Shown here: piece after piece, positions 53,652 through 62,207 of the stretch | Position numbering within the stretch: the first letter of the stretch is position 1 | How the letters are laid out: each line of letters begins with the position of its first letter | NCBI GenBank assembly: GCA_944349635.1 | Contig: CALVNH010000003.1 | Span: 64,727-128,726 of the forward strand | Direction: 5' to 3' | Length of the DNA: 64,000 nucleotides | Source of the DNA: an uncultured Clostridia bacterium | GTDB taxonomy: Bacteria; Bacillota; Clostridia; Christensenellales; CAG-917 | Notes under the pieces: model-generated | The model's database searches: none | Seen by the model: only the letters and a program-made list of their open reading frames with translations | Told to the model about the DNA's origin: nothing | Program-made: the position numbers and the translations under genes

Positions 53652-55157
53652 TCACACGGTTTCAACGCCGTTTTGTGCAGAAATCACTCTGCGTTCCCTG
53701 GAATAAACCTCACACATCAATTCGTTGCTGCGCGCGCCTTCGAGTTCCGTATTTTCCCTTTCGACGATGAGGTTCAGCAACATCACGAGAGCCATTATGG
53801 GCACGGGAATGAAAGTTCCCGTGTCAATCATCGAATAGAGCTCAAAGCCTATCAAGGCTATGAGCGCAAACAGACTGAATGCGTTTTTCTTAACCTTTGC
53901 TCCTATTATTTTATAGCGAACGGCGTAAAAATACGCGTACGCAGCAAGCCCTACCAGCCCCATGCTGCCGATGACCTGGAAGAATGTGGAATGGAACCAG
54001 TAAAACCCCACGGCGCTGATTTCGAAATTGTCGCCTCTGTAACCTATCCCCGCACCGAACAGCGGATGATTTCTGAAACATTCGCAGGCTTCGAGGTAAA
54101 GTTTGTCGCGGTTTGCCCAGCCCGCAAGGCTGTCGCCCGACACGATGTTTGCGAACATATCCTTGACGTAGCCGTTGATTTTGTCGAAGAACACACCGTA
54201 AAACGCCAGCACTCCGACAATCGCAATGCAAAGCGGAATGATGCAGTTGAGTTTGTTTTTGCTCTTCGCAATCGTAAACCCCAACACGAACGGCGCGGTC
54301 AACACGGCAAAGACAATGCCGCCGCGGCTGAGTGTCAGAACTATGGTGGCATACTGAATCAGTCCGGCGACGCAATACAGCCAACCGAATTTCTTTTTGA
54401 AATCATCGCTCTGTTTTTTGCCTTCCGCAAAGCTCAGATAAAAGCACATCGGCGCCGTAATCAAAAGCAGGGTCGCGACGTTGTTGTCGATGCCCCACCC
54501 AAGATTTATCCAACCTTGATTGAGGTTGTCGATTCCGATTCCGTTCCTTATATAGTAAGTCACGATTTGCAGGCACATCAGCAACCCGAAATACAGCATT
54601 GTTTTTGCAAAATAAGTGCTGTTTTTGATATGCGCGTTTTTTCTGTAATAGCTTCCGTAAACGACATAGACGACAAGTATGAGAACTCCGAGCAACAGCA
54701 CGTATCCCAGCGTCGCCGAATAACTTTCCGAATCGATTGACGTGCACCCCGCAACGAGGAGCGCCACGCTTATCGCAACCTGCGGCAGAAACATTTTGCC
54801 GAGAGTCAAAACGGGAGGATAATATATCAGATGAAACACCACGGCAAGTATCAACGGAATGAGTGCCGTGATGTAAATGAGATACGACGCTATGTTGTCC
54901 GTCGCAAAAATGCAACACGCCATTATAAGCAACGGCATAGTGGGGGCAAGGTCCGGCGTCGCAAGAAGTGCAACCGTGCCGAACAGCGAAATGGTAAGCA
55001 GACCGATTACGGGCTGATTGGTCACCCACGAAACGTAAACGAAAACAGCAAGCAACGCAAGGTAGACGTCCGAATAAAAAAACGGAGTAACTTTCGCCGA
55101 AAGCGCGGAAATAAATGAATCGAGTTTAGTGCGGAAACCGCTTCGTTTTTCAATCAT
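53652..55157 (-). CDS. O-antigen ligase-like / polymerase membrane protein
   Basis: 501 aa from the ATG at 55157; a GTG codon directly before it is also in frame. About ten to twelve helices, with the large external loop carrying NRDKLYLEACECFRNHPLFGAGIG near residue 345 and WFHSTFFQVIGSMGLVGL after it. LTLSRGGIVFAVL is the cytoplasmic-loop/periplasmic motif of the Wzy_C family. It could be a polymerase or a ligase joining glycans to a surface acceptor. First gene of the ligase-GT4-DUF4422 unit. Confidence 0.88.
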   Translation of the reverse strand: MIEKRSGFRTKLDSFISALSAKVTPFFYSDVYLALLAVFVYVSWVTNQPVIGLLTISLFGTVALLATPDLAPTMPLLIMACCIFATDNIASYLIYITALIPLILAVVFHLIYYPPVLTLGKMFLPQVAISVALLVAGCTSIDSESYSATLGYVLLLGVLILVVYVVYGSYYRKNAHIKNSTYFAKTMLYFGLLMCLQIVTYYIRNGIGIDNLNQGWINLGWGIDNNVATLLLITAPMCFYLSFAEGKKQSDDFKKKFGWLYCVAGLIQYATIVLTLSRGGIVFAVLTAPFVLGFTIAKSKNKLNCIIPLCIAIVGVLAFYGVFFDKINGYVKDMFANIVSGDSLAGWANRDKLYLEACECFRNHPLFGAGIGYRGDNFEISAVGFYWFHSTFFQVIGSMGLVGLAAYAYFYAVRYKIIGAKVKKNAFSLFALIALIGFELYSMIDTGTFIPVPIMALVMLLNLIVERENTELEGARSNELMCEVYSRERRVISAQNGVETV

Positions 55158-55223
55158 CACACACCGTGTGTGCCGACGTCGTCAAAGTCAGAGTGCTCTG
55201 CAACGCGGCAACGCGTTTTTTTC

Positions 55224-55248
55224 ATTATAGCATATCCGCCGAAAAAAA
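55224..55248 (-). promoter_or_regulatory. Extended -10 promoter of the ligase-glycosyltransferase unit
   Basis: Minus strand TGCTATAAT (perfect -10 with TGn); the -35 is only a T-rich stretch. Leader about 60 bases. Confidence 0.55.
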
Positions 55249-55356
55249 CAAACAAGTGAAACACACGTGGAAAAGAGTTAATACAGCACCCCTGCTCTCC
55301 CGTTTGACGGGCTTTCCGCCGCCGATTCTGCGTTGCGGAAAAGCACAACGGAAAAC

Positions 55357-55387
55357 AAAAATGCGGCGGCTCAACCGAGCCGCCGCA
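55357..55387 (-). terminator. Intrinsic terminator after the 1511-aa gene
   Basis: Minus strand TGCGGCGGCTC pairs with GAGCCGCCGCA over GGTT, followed by TTTTTGTTTT. Confidence 0.93.
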
Positions 55388-55399
55388 CATACTTGTCGA

Positions 55400-58300
55400 C
55401 TATTCAGCAAATATGCCTATGTTGCCGATAATAATTTCATCGTCGTTACGGCTTTGACTGCCGTCCTTCTGATATGCAAACGTGATTACGTCGCCTGCAA
55501 CCACGGAGCAGGCATAGTTCCCGCTTTCCACCCCTGATTTCGTCAGCAACGCCGTTGAGCCGTTGTTTTTCTTTACAATCAGCTTATCGTAACTCGACTC
55601 GGAAGACACCGCCCAGTCAAACCGCAGTTGTCCGCTCTTGGTCACGTTGAGCGTGAGCGTGGACGTGGTGCTGTCCGACTTATTTGTCGAAGTGTAAGAA
55701 TCGGACGAGGAATTGTACGTGAAAGGATAACGACTGTCGTTTGTCACGGAAAACGCGTCTGTGAGTTCGTCTCCGGGCACAACTCCCGTGCCGCTCGCCA
55801 CAAACTCGAAACCGCTTATACGCACCCTGTCGTCGCCTGTAGATATGCTTCCGTCCTTGGAGTAGCTTAACCTCACTTCGTCGCCTGCCGAAAGACTGTA
55901 TGTCAAAGTGCCGCTGCGAGTGCCGGAATACGAATCTCTGCGAGTGCCGTTTACATACACGCGGAAGTAATCCGGACCCTCGGAAGACACCTCATAATCG
56001 AAAGTCAGCGTGCCGCTTTCGTAAATTTCGAACGTGACGGACGACGTGGTGTTGTTGGTTTTGTTGGAGGACATCAGCGTTCCGTTGTCGCCGACGTAGA
56101 ACGGATAAGTGGAATCGGCAGTCCAGCCGTAATGCGCTTCCGTGCCCGTTAATTGCACGGGTATGGATGTGAATCTCGCTGCGTTCGAGCCCTCGGAAGC
56201 GTTGTAAGCGGGATTGCGGTAAGTCACCGTAATGATATCGCCCTCTTTCACATAGACCAGATATTCGTCTGCCGTTTTACTCTGGTTTAAAAGCTTGTTA
56301 CCGTTGAGAGTAAGCGTGTAGTCCCCCGCGTTTGCGTCACAGGCGCAGTCAAACGCGAAGAAACAGTTTTGCAACGCCGTGAATTTCATGTAGCACTCTC
56401 CCGAATATGCAGCTTCAAAGGGAGTCAGTGTATAGCCCTCACCGCCTACTACCTCGTCAACGGTAAACGGCAGGTTGTTTTCATTGCTCCACGACAGATA
56501 TGAATCTGAGCCTTCAACCTTCGGAATAAGAACGACAGGCACCACTAACATCTCTTCGATTATACCCGCATCTTCTCCGGAATTTCCGCTTGAATTCTTG
56601 CTGTAAGTGAACGTCAGCGTGTCACCTGTATCAACCTTGATTACAACGGGAGTACTCACGTTGCCCGACTGGCGTATGACTTCGGTGTCGTTTTTCTTTA
56701 ATGTGAAATAGTCGCACCCCTGTTCGGAACTGACACGGTAACTAAGCTGCACGCAACACGCCTCGGTGAAAGTCATGCTGAAAGTCGCGCTCGACGAACT
56801 TGCATGGTTGGTTGAGGCCAGCGAGAAGAAAACGTTATCCGTGTTGAATCGGAAAGGATAAGCCGAGTCGTTGTTCCATGTGAAAAACGTTGTCGCGCCC
56901 TGACCGGGTTGAGAACCGACGCCTGTCACCGATACGTTGGTAACATAGAAGCAGTCATCGCCGGAACTTGTGCCGGAATCCTTGCTGTAAGTAAATGTCA
57001 GCGTATCGCCTGCCGCCATATCGACACTGAAACGCGAAGAAAGATTGCCGGATTCCCTGACGATTTCGGAGCCGTTTTTCCTCACGGAGAAAATGTCGTA
57101 ATTGCTTTCGGAACTGACTCGGTAGTCGAACGCAAACGTGCACGCCTCGGTGAAAGTCATGCTGAAAGTCGCGCTCGACGAATCATTGTGATTGGTCGAA
57201 GTCAGCGAATAGTTCGTCGTATCGAATTCGAAAGGACAAGTCGCATCGTTGTTCCAGATAAAGTACTGCGTCGTACCCGACAATTCCGTATCGCCGCCTG
57301 TTCCGGGCGTCGAACCGCCTTCGGGAATGAAGATTCCGTTCTGTGCGAAATAAGTGTTGTAGTAATTCGCCACATTCGGCATATATTTTTTGACTTCCTC
57401 GACGCTTCCCGAGTATGCGGCGGTATAAGGCGGATAAGCAGGGTCGGCATAGACAAGAGAATAATATATTTCAAGCGAGTCGTATATGGGATAATAAATC
57501 ATATCCGCAATGGTCACGCTCTGATAACATTCTCTCCATGCGTAACTGTTCATACGGTAATCGGAAGAAGAATCCTCATACCTGACCTTCATATACATCG
57601 AGCTGTCGTCAAGCCCGTCACCGACGGAGTTGGTCACGAACGAATACGTCACATCGGGATTTCCTGTCACCGAATCCCCGATTTTTGTTTCGGGAATGTA
57701 CGTGACGGACATCAGAGTTTTCTTCCCTGCGTCGAATTCCAGTTTGAAATACCTGTAATTCCCGCGCTCAATATCGCTTTCGAGGGACGTAATTTCGTCG
57801 AGGACGCTTGCCGTCTCGGAAGAATACGGTCCCAGCCTCTCCAGTTTGTCGCTGAGTTTCTGCAATTCGGCATAGAGACGTTTTGCTGTGATGTTGTCGG
57901 TAAAGTAAAGAACGTTGTCGTTTTCGCCCGTGGTGTAATCTGCTTTGCCGAAGAGTGCCTTGACCTCTTTTTGAGACATTCCCACTTCCACGTCGCTCAT
58001 TCTGTCATAGAAAGGAGAATCGGCGTAAATGCAACCGGGAACTATGGACAACAGCAACACGAGAGACAGGAAAACCGCAACAAACACGGTTTGCGCCCTT
58101 CTGCTCTTTTGCGGAAGCGGAAGCTTCTTGTCGTAATGTCTGCCCATGCCGATTCCGAAAAATACGGCCGAGACTACCGCCGCTATGCTGTCAAGCAACA
58201 CGAAAGTCACATAGACGGAGTCCGACCTATATGCCAGAATCGACCATGAGATGAAACCGCCCACGAATCCGAACCACGATATGAGCCACACCACGGTCAG

Positions 58301-59935
58301 CGGAATCCTGCCCATATTGTGCTTGTCGCTGATTGCCGCCATAACTATATAGGCAAACAAAGGTATAAGCAAGCAACCGAACATTATACCGGTGATGTCT
58401 GGGGCGCCGTACTCATACATTGCAAACACGCAGATGAGCTGAACCAAGGACACGACAAAAGGCAGCAGTCCGGAAACCACACGGAGCCCCGCATAGCGCC
58501 CTCTGACGTAAATGGATTCGATGACGTCGTCGAAAGACAGGTTGAATCTGCTGCTGTATGCATCGGAAGATGTGCCGTACGCTTCCGTCGTGCATACGAA
58601 AACGTCGTCTTCCGCACAGGACGTTTCCATGACGTCTTCGTCGTCTTCCGCGCCTTCGATGATTTCGCCCGTGGGCGTGTATTCGTCGGAATACGTCTGA
58701 ACGAAATCGTCGTCGCCGTCTTCACGGAAAGTCTCGCACACCGCTTCGCCAGCCGCTGCTGTCGCCGCCGTAGCGGTTGCGGCAATCGCTCTTCTTCTCT
58801 CGTTGTCGGCCTTGATTTTGGCAATGATGTTTTTGGACGCGGTGGCAACGTCGCCGAAATAGGCGACGAGATATTCTTTGCAGGCCGCTGCGTTCGGCAC
58901 TATCGAAAGCACGTAAACAAAAGGCAATGCCGCCATCCAAATCATCGTGAACAACAATATGACAATGGCGCACGGACCGGCCTTCATCTCTTCGTTTGCT
59001 CCGCCGATAAGCGTGCAAGCCGCGACAAAAACGCAAGCTAACACGCACATTTCACCGACATAAAACCCGTATTTGATTGTTTTGTCGGATTTATCAAGCA
59101 AAGCCAGCGCAAGCTGAGCTCCGCCGGCAAGCACCAAAATCACCGCCATTGCGACGATGAACGCGCTTGCACCGTAAGCGTTTGTGAACGCTTCGGCAAA
59201 AGCTCCCATTCCGAGCACGTCGTAACCCGTGATTTCCAACACGAAGTCACTCGCGAAAATCTCAGGTATGACCATTCCCGCCACGGCTCCGCCCATGAGT
59301 CCCAGCATCAGAATGCCGAACAAAATCATGAGCGCAGCGGGGACGATTTTCATCGTAAGGGAATATGCCGCGTCAGACCGCACGTCGGACAGTCGCTCCG
59401 CAAGAGCGCGTCTTTTTTCGTTGACGAAAAGAAATCCTTGCACGCCGTTCTTTTTCTCTGCGGCGGATTCTCCGTCGGTTCCTTCCTGTGATTGCGTTTG
59501 AATGTCGCAAGCGTCCGTCTGCCCTTCCGTGGCAAGCGTTTCTTCCTCGGCGTCGGAGTCTTCCGTGTCCTCGGGATAGGTGTCGGCAAATTCCTCGTCG
59601 GAAAAAGTCTCGACAAATCCAGCCTCGTCCGCTTCCTCGGCAGAATCGTCCGCGCAACCGTTTGCGGGACTTTCCGCGCTCTCTTCCGACTCCTCAACGT
59701 CCGAAGCAACCGTCTCTTCCTCCTCGGAAACCACGGCTCCCTCCTCTTCGGGCACGGATTGCTCCGTTTCCGCAAGGAATGTGTCTACGGAATTTTCTTC
59801 GGCGTCGCTTTGCGGAAGCCGTTCTTCGTCGGACACACCGTCCACTTCGAACCGCTTTCCGCAAGACAGACATTCAAACGCCCCGTTTCCCAAATAATTA
59901 AGAGTGTCTTCTCCGCACTCGGGGCATCTTTTCAT
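55400..59935 (-). CDS. 1511-aa zinc-ribbon, multi-TM protein with five external beta-sandwich repeats
   Basis: Unrecognised as a whole. A zinc ribbon (CPEC at 4-7, CLSC at 22-25) is followed by a Glu/Asp/Ser-rich acidic region (about 30-165). Four helices span about 200-350. Another acidic/Ala stretch comes next, then five helices (about 480-640). The exported part opens with a SmpA/OmlA-like module (DVEVGMSQKEVKALFGKADY, near 655). Five repeats of about 120 residues fill about 885-1511, with pattern WNNDxxxPF, STNxxxSSxxxFxxxFxEA, FDYxVSSExxYDxF, GDxLTFxYSKDxSxSxGDD. A regulated surface adhesin or sensor is possible; no function can be stated. It lies 16 bases after the TM2 gene. Confidence 0.85.
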   Translation of the reverse strand: MKRCPECGEDTLNYLGNGAFECLSCGKRFEVDGVSDEERLPQSDAEENSVDTFLAETEQSVPEEEGAVVSEEEETVASDVEESEESAESPANGCADDSAEEADEAGFVETFSDEEFADTYPEDTEDSDAEEETLATEGQTDACDIQTQSQEGTDGESAAEKKNGVQGFLFVNEKRRALAERLSDVRSDAAYSLTMKIVPAALMILFGILMLGLMGGAVAGMVIPEIFASDFVLEITGYDVLGMGAFAEAFTNAYGASAFIVAMAVILVLAGGAQLALALLDKSDKTIKYGFYVGEMCVLACVFVAACTLIGGANEEMKAGPCAIVILLFTMIWMAALPFVYVLSIVPNAAACKEYLVAYFGDVATASKNIIAKIKADNERRRAIAATATAATAAAGEAVCETFREDGDDDFVQTYSDEYTPTGEIIEGAEDDEDVMETSCAEDDVFVCTTEAYGTSSDAYSSRFNLSFDDVIESIYVRGRYAGLRVVSGLLPFVVSLVQLICVFAMYEYGAPDITGIMFGCLLIPLFAYIVMAAISDKHNMGRIPLTVVWLISWFGFVGGFISWSILAYRSDSVYVTFVLLDSIAAVVSAVFFGIGMGRHYDKKLPLPQKSRRAQTVFVAVFLSLVLLLSIVPGCIYADSPFYDRMSDVEVGMSQKEVKALFGKADYTTGENDNVLYFTDNITAKRLYAELQKLSDKLERLGPYSSETASVLDEITSLESDIERGNYRYFKLEFDAGKKTLMSVTYIPETKIGDSVTGNPDVTYSFVTNSVGDGLDDSSMYMKVRYEDSSSDYRMNSYAWRECYQSVTIADMIYYPIYDSLEIYYSLVYADPAYPPYTAAYSGSVEEVKKYMPNVANYYNTYFAQNGIFIPEGGSTPGTGGDTELSGTTQYFIWNNDATCPFEFDTTNYSLTSTNHNDSSSATFSMTFTEACTFAFDYRVSSESNYDIFSVRKNGSEIVRESGNLSSRFSVDMAAGDTLTFTYSKDSGTSSGDDCFYVTNVSVTGVGSQPGQGATTFFTWNNDSAYPFRFNTDNVFFSLASTNHASSSSATFSMTFTEACCVQLSYRVSSEQGCDYFTLKKNDTEVIRQSGNVSTPVVIKVDTGDTLTFTYSKNSSGNSGEDAGIIEEMLVVPVVLIPKVEGSDSYLSWSNENNLPFTVDEVVGGEGYTLTPFEAAYSGECYMKFTALQNCFFAFDCACDANAGDYTLTLNGNKLLNQSKTADEYLVYVKEGDIITVTYRNPAYNASEGSNAARFTSIPVQLTGTEAHYGWTADSTYPFYVGDNGTLMSSNKTNNTTSSVTFEIYESGTLTFDYEVSSEGPDYFRVYVNGTRRDSYSGTRSGTLTYSLSAGDEVRLSYSKDGSISTGDDRVRISGFEFVASGTGVVPGDELTDAFSVTNDSRYPFTYNSSSDSYTSTNKSDSTTSTLTLNVTKSGQLRFDWAVSSESSYDKLIVKKNNGSTALLTKSGVESGNYACSVVAGDVITFAYQKDGSQSRNDDEIIIGNIGIFAE
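55403..57280 (-). repeat. Five tandem repeats of a ~120-aa beta-sandwich domain
   Basis: Repeat units begin at about 57275, 56896, 56505, 56140 and 55760 (minus strand). Units 1 and 2 are closest (shared SSATFSMTFTEAC and GDTLTFTYSK); unit 3 is most divergent. The FDYxVSSExxYDxxxVxxNG and YSKDxSxSxGDD blocks resemble external domains common in large clostridial surface proteins. Confidence 0.75.
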
Positions 59936-59951
59936 AATTTACCTCCGCGGT

Positions 59952-60596
59952 TTATTTCTGCACAGGGGGCATTCCGCACGCTTCGAGAATAAGGTTGATA
60001 TTCTTTTTCTTTGCGGAGCGGTAGCAGATGAAAACATCGACAAAATTCCAGATGAAGAACGTGCAGGCACCGAAAATCCACTTGCAGATACCGAGTGCGA
60101 TATATCCCGCATACAGTCTGTCGATGCCCGTAAAGAAGAACATGTGCGACAACAGCAACGTCACAAGCGGATTCTTCAATTTGATGCTCACCGCTCTTCT
60201 CAGCGCTTCGATAGGCGCCGTCATGACGGCCTGCATCAGTTTGTCGTAATCCTTTTGCATGATGTAGGGTGCAAAGAGCGTAAGGATTGCCGTTCTCTCA
60301 GCCTGCTCCTGTACGTAACGGGCGCTGGCGGCTCCTGCGGGCGCTGCAACGGGCGCGGGCTGAGGCGCCATCGGCTGTTCCGCCGCAACGGGTGCCGCCA
60401 CGGGTGCGGGTTGAGGCACGGGTTGAGGCACGTGTTGAGGCACGGGTTGAGGCGCGGGTTGAGGCGCGGATTGTGCCGCCGGCTTGGATACGGGTGCAAA
60501 TCTGCACACTGTTCCGCACTTCGGGCAAGTTGCCTGAGTTGCCGCGTCATCCACGGCGGAAATGGTGCCACACTTGTAGCATTTGAATTTTTTCAT
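59952..60596 (-). CDS. Zinc-ribbon, Pro-Gln-rich, TM2-domain protein
   Basis: 214 aa from the ATG at 60596 (GGGAGG upstream). Zinc ribbon CYKCG/CPKCG (5-30), then a linker of PQPAPQPVPQ-type repeats and Ala-Pro (about 35-90). A helical segment follows (YDKLMQAVMTAPIEALRRAV), then a TM2 hairpin (LLLSHMFFFTGIDRLYAGYI, GICKWIFGACTFFIWNFVDVF). Its helical segment before the TM2 resembles the other TM2 protein at 36569. First gene of a two-gene unit with the 1511-aa protein, itself carrying a zinc ribbon. Confidence 0.85.
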   Translation of the reverse strand: MKKFKCYKCGTISAVDDAATQATCPKCGTVCRFAPVSKPAAQSAPQPAPQPVPQHVPQPVPQPAPVAAPVAAEQPMAPQPAPVAAPAGAASARYVQEQAERTAILTLFAPYIMQKDYDKLMQAVMTAPIEALRRAVSIKLKNPLVTLLLSHMFFFTGIDRLYAGYIALGICKWIFGACTFFIWNFVDVFICYRSAKKKNINLILEACGMPPVQK

Positions 60597-60691
60597 AATA
60601 TACCTCCCTTTCGGTCTTTTCACCTTGACTGACACGGTGTTTCACGGTTCGCGTTTTGACAACAACGAAACACCTATTGCAGTATCGTAAT

Positions 60692-60728
60692 AATATTATT
60701 ATGAATATTATTAATTGTCAATATTATA
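60692..60728. repeat. Three direct repeats AATATTAT(T/A)
   Basis: Copies at 60692-60700, 60704-60712 and 60720-60728, around the -35/-10 of the TM2-gene promoter. Possible regulator sites. Confidence 0.5.
60693..60721 (-). promoter_or_regulatory. Probable promoter of the TM2/1511-aa unit
   Basis: Minus strand TTGACA-17-TAATAT; -35 consensus, -10 four of six. Leader about 90 bases. Confidence 0.5.
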
Positions 60729-60912
60729 AAGTCGAATTTTGCAACTTCTGCCGAAAATATTTACATCCGTCTTGTCGCAGGTAATTTCAAACATTACGGG
60801 AATACGGAAAACCGCAGACCATTGAGTTTTCCGCAACCGCTTCCTGCGCGCGAACCTGCGCGCGAATAAGTCGCGCGCAACATTTCCTACATCAACGGAT
60901 GCAGACCCGTAA

Positions 60913-61932
60913 TCAACGCTGGTCGCTGAGCGAAGCGGAAGAATTGTATTGCGACAGCGAGGTTGTCGGGTCATAAGGCGCTCCGCTTTGAGTGCCGGCA
61001 AGCAAGGCGATGTCCACGGCGTTTTCCGGCAACCCCCAGGAATTGCCCGAAAACAGCACATTCGCTCTGTCTACCACATACCCGCGTGTGTTGTACACGG
61101 TGTTGAACATGACCGTGCCCTGCGACGACGGATTGAAATATGCCGCCTGTCGAAGGGAATAAATCTCGTTGTTTCGCATAGTGAAATTCCGTACGCCGCC
61201 CTGCGTGACCACTCCTCTGTTGACCACCCACCCGGAGGAATCTCCGCTCTGCGCGGGGCCGTAAATGACGTTGTCCGCAAGAAGGACGTCGTTTGCGCCC
61301 ACCTGAATGAATTCCACGGGATACGGAACGTCGCTGGTAAACGCGAAACCTTTAATAGCGGTATTCTGCCCCGTAATAACGAAAGGAACAACCTGTGCCG
61401 TCAGCATCACCGTGGCACCCTGACGTGCTTCCAACGTGACTCCCTGCTTGTTCATCGTAAGTTGCGAATTCACGGGATATTCGCCGGACAGCACCGTAAT
61501 TTTGCCGTCGGGCTCCACCACAGAATAGGCTTCGTCAATCGTTCCGAAAGGCTTTGCCTGTGTTCCGTCACCGTCCGAGCTGCCCGCCTTTACAAACAAG
61601 CCGTAAGGATTTGGCAACAACGCTCCGTCGGCACCCGTTGCACCCGTTGCACCCGTTGCACCCGTGGCTCCCGTTGCACCCGTGGCTCCGTTTTTACCGT
61701 CCGTTCCCGCCGGTCCCGTAGCTCCCGTGGCACCGGTCGCGCCGGTGGGTCCCGTGGCACCGGTGGGACCGGGCTCTCCTTTCTCTCCCTTGTATCCGCG
61801 CGGGCCCGTAGCTCCGGTTGCCGACGAATGAAAACCGGAACGACACAAACGGAATCCGTTTGCGTAACAGACGGACTCCTCTCTGTTTCCTCCGTGACAA
61901 AACGGAGCGTCGCGACGGGTAAAATCTTTCAT
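60913..61932 (-). CDS. Collagen-like (Gly-X-Thr) protein with beta-helix C-terminus, probable spore-surface protein
   Basis: 339 aa from the ATG at 61932 (GAAGGAAC upstream). The N-terminal 40 residues hold three cysteines. About 21 uninterrupted Gly-X-Y triplets follow (residues about 40-103), mostly GAT, with GEKGEPGPT near the start. The rest (about 110-339) is Asn/Gly-rich with repeating GxNxxIxGxxF, [12 protein letters not shown] and [10 protein letters not shown] units, typical of a right-handed parallel beta-helix. Gly-X-Thr collagens of Bacillota (BclA type) form exosporium filaments but end in a TNF-like trimer; the beta-helix end here is different. A sigma-K-like promoter lies directly upstream. 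No LPXTG or signal peptide is seen. Confidence 0.85.
   Translation of the reverse strand: MKDFTRRDAPFCHGGNREESVCYANGFRLCRSGFHSSATGATGPRGYKGEKGEPGPTGATGPTGATGATGATGPAGTDGKNGATGATGATGATGATGATGADGALLPNPYGLFVKAGSSDGDGTQAKPFGTIDEAYSVVEPDGKITVLSGEYPVNSQLTMNKQGVTLEARQGATVMLTAQVVPFVITGQNTAIKGFAFTSDVPYPVEFIQVGANDVLLADNVIYGPAQSGDSSGWVVNRGVVTQGGVRNFTMRNNEIYSLRQAAYFNPSSQGTVMFNTVYNTRGYVVDRANVLFSGNSWGLPENAVDIALLAGTQSGAPYDPTTSLSQYNSSASLSDQR
61620..61815 (-). repeat. Collagen-like Gly-X-Y coding repeat
   Basis: A 9-base-periodic tract (plus strand GTTGCACCC and variants) coding about 21 Gly-X-Y triplets. Near-identical units at 61635-61680 could change in number by slippage. Confidence 0.9.
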
Positions 61933-61949
61933 ACTTTGTTCCTTCAATA

Positions 61950-61977
61950 TAAGCTATGCAATCTTTGCGCGGAGGGT
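61950..61977 (-). promoter_or_regulatory. Sigma-K-like promoter of the collagen-like gene
   Basis: Minus strand AC-17-CATAGCTTA matches the Bacillus sigma-K pattern (AC, 16-17, CATAnnnTA). The transcript would start about 12 bases before the ATG, just ahead of the Shine-Dalgarno. Confidence 0.5.
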
Positions 61978-62093
61978 GAAAACCGATGTGCGCACGCTTC
62001 CGCCCGCACCACGAATTTTACAAAAGAAACGGTTTAATTGCTTAATCGAATTGATAAACACCGTGTAGTGCAAATACTTGCAACAGCTTTTTC

Positions 62094-62121
62094 AAAAAAA
62101 CACAGCCCCGAAAGGCTGTGT
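62094..62121 (-). terminator. Intrinsic terminator after the rightmost gene
   Basis: Minus strand ACACAGCC pairs with GGCTGTGT over six bases, followed by TTTTTT. Confidence 0.9.
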
Positions 62122-62207
62122 CTATTAACGAATTCTGCGCGAAGCGCACACGCGCGTCCGACGCGGAAAGCCGCGTCAACGGCTATTGCCTTGAACATCA
62201 CCACCCG

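Larger units (their letters stand above)
60597..60912. other. Intergenic region with promoter, AT-rich direct repeats and hairpins
   Basis: Holds the TM2-gene promoter, three AATATTATT-type repeats (60692-60728) and two GC-rich inverted repeats after the collagen-like gene. One is GCGCGCGA/TCGCGCGC and the other CGGAAAAC/GTTTTCCG; neither has a T-tract. No extra gene seen. Confidence 0.55.

Noticed and set aside
61620-61815. CRISPR-like periodic tract
   Set aside because: The nine-base period is in frame and codes Gly-Ala-Thr triplets; no spacers.
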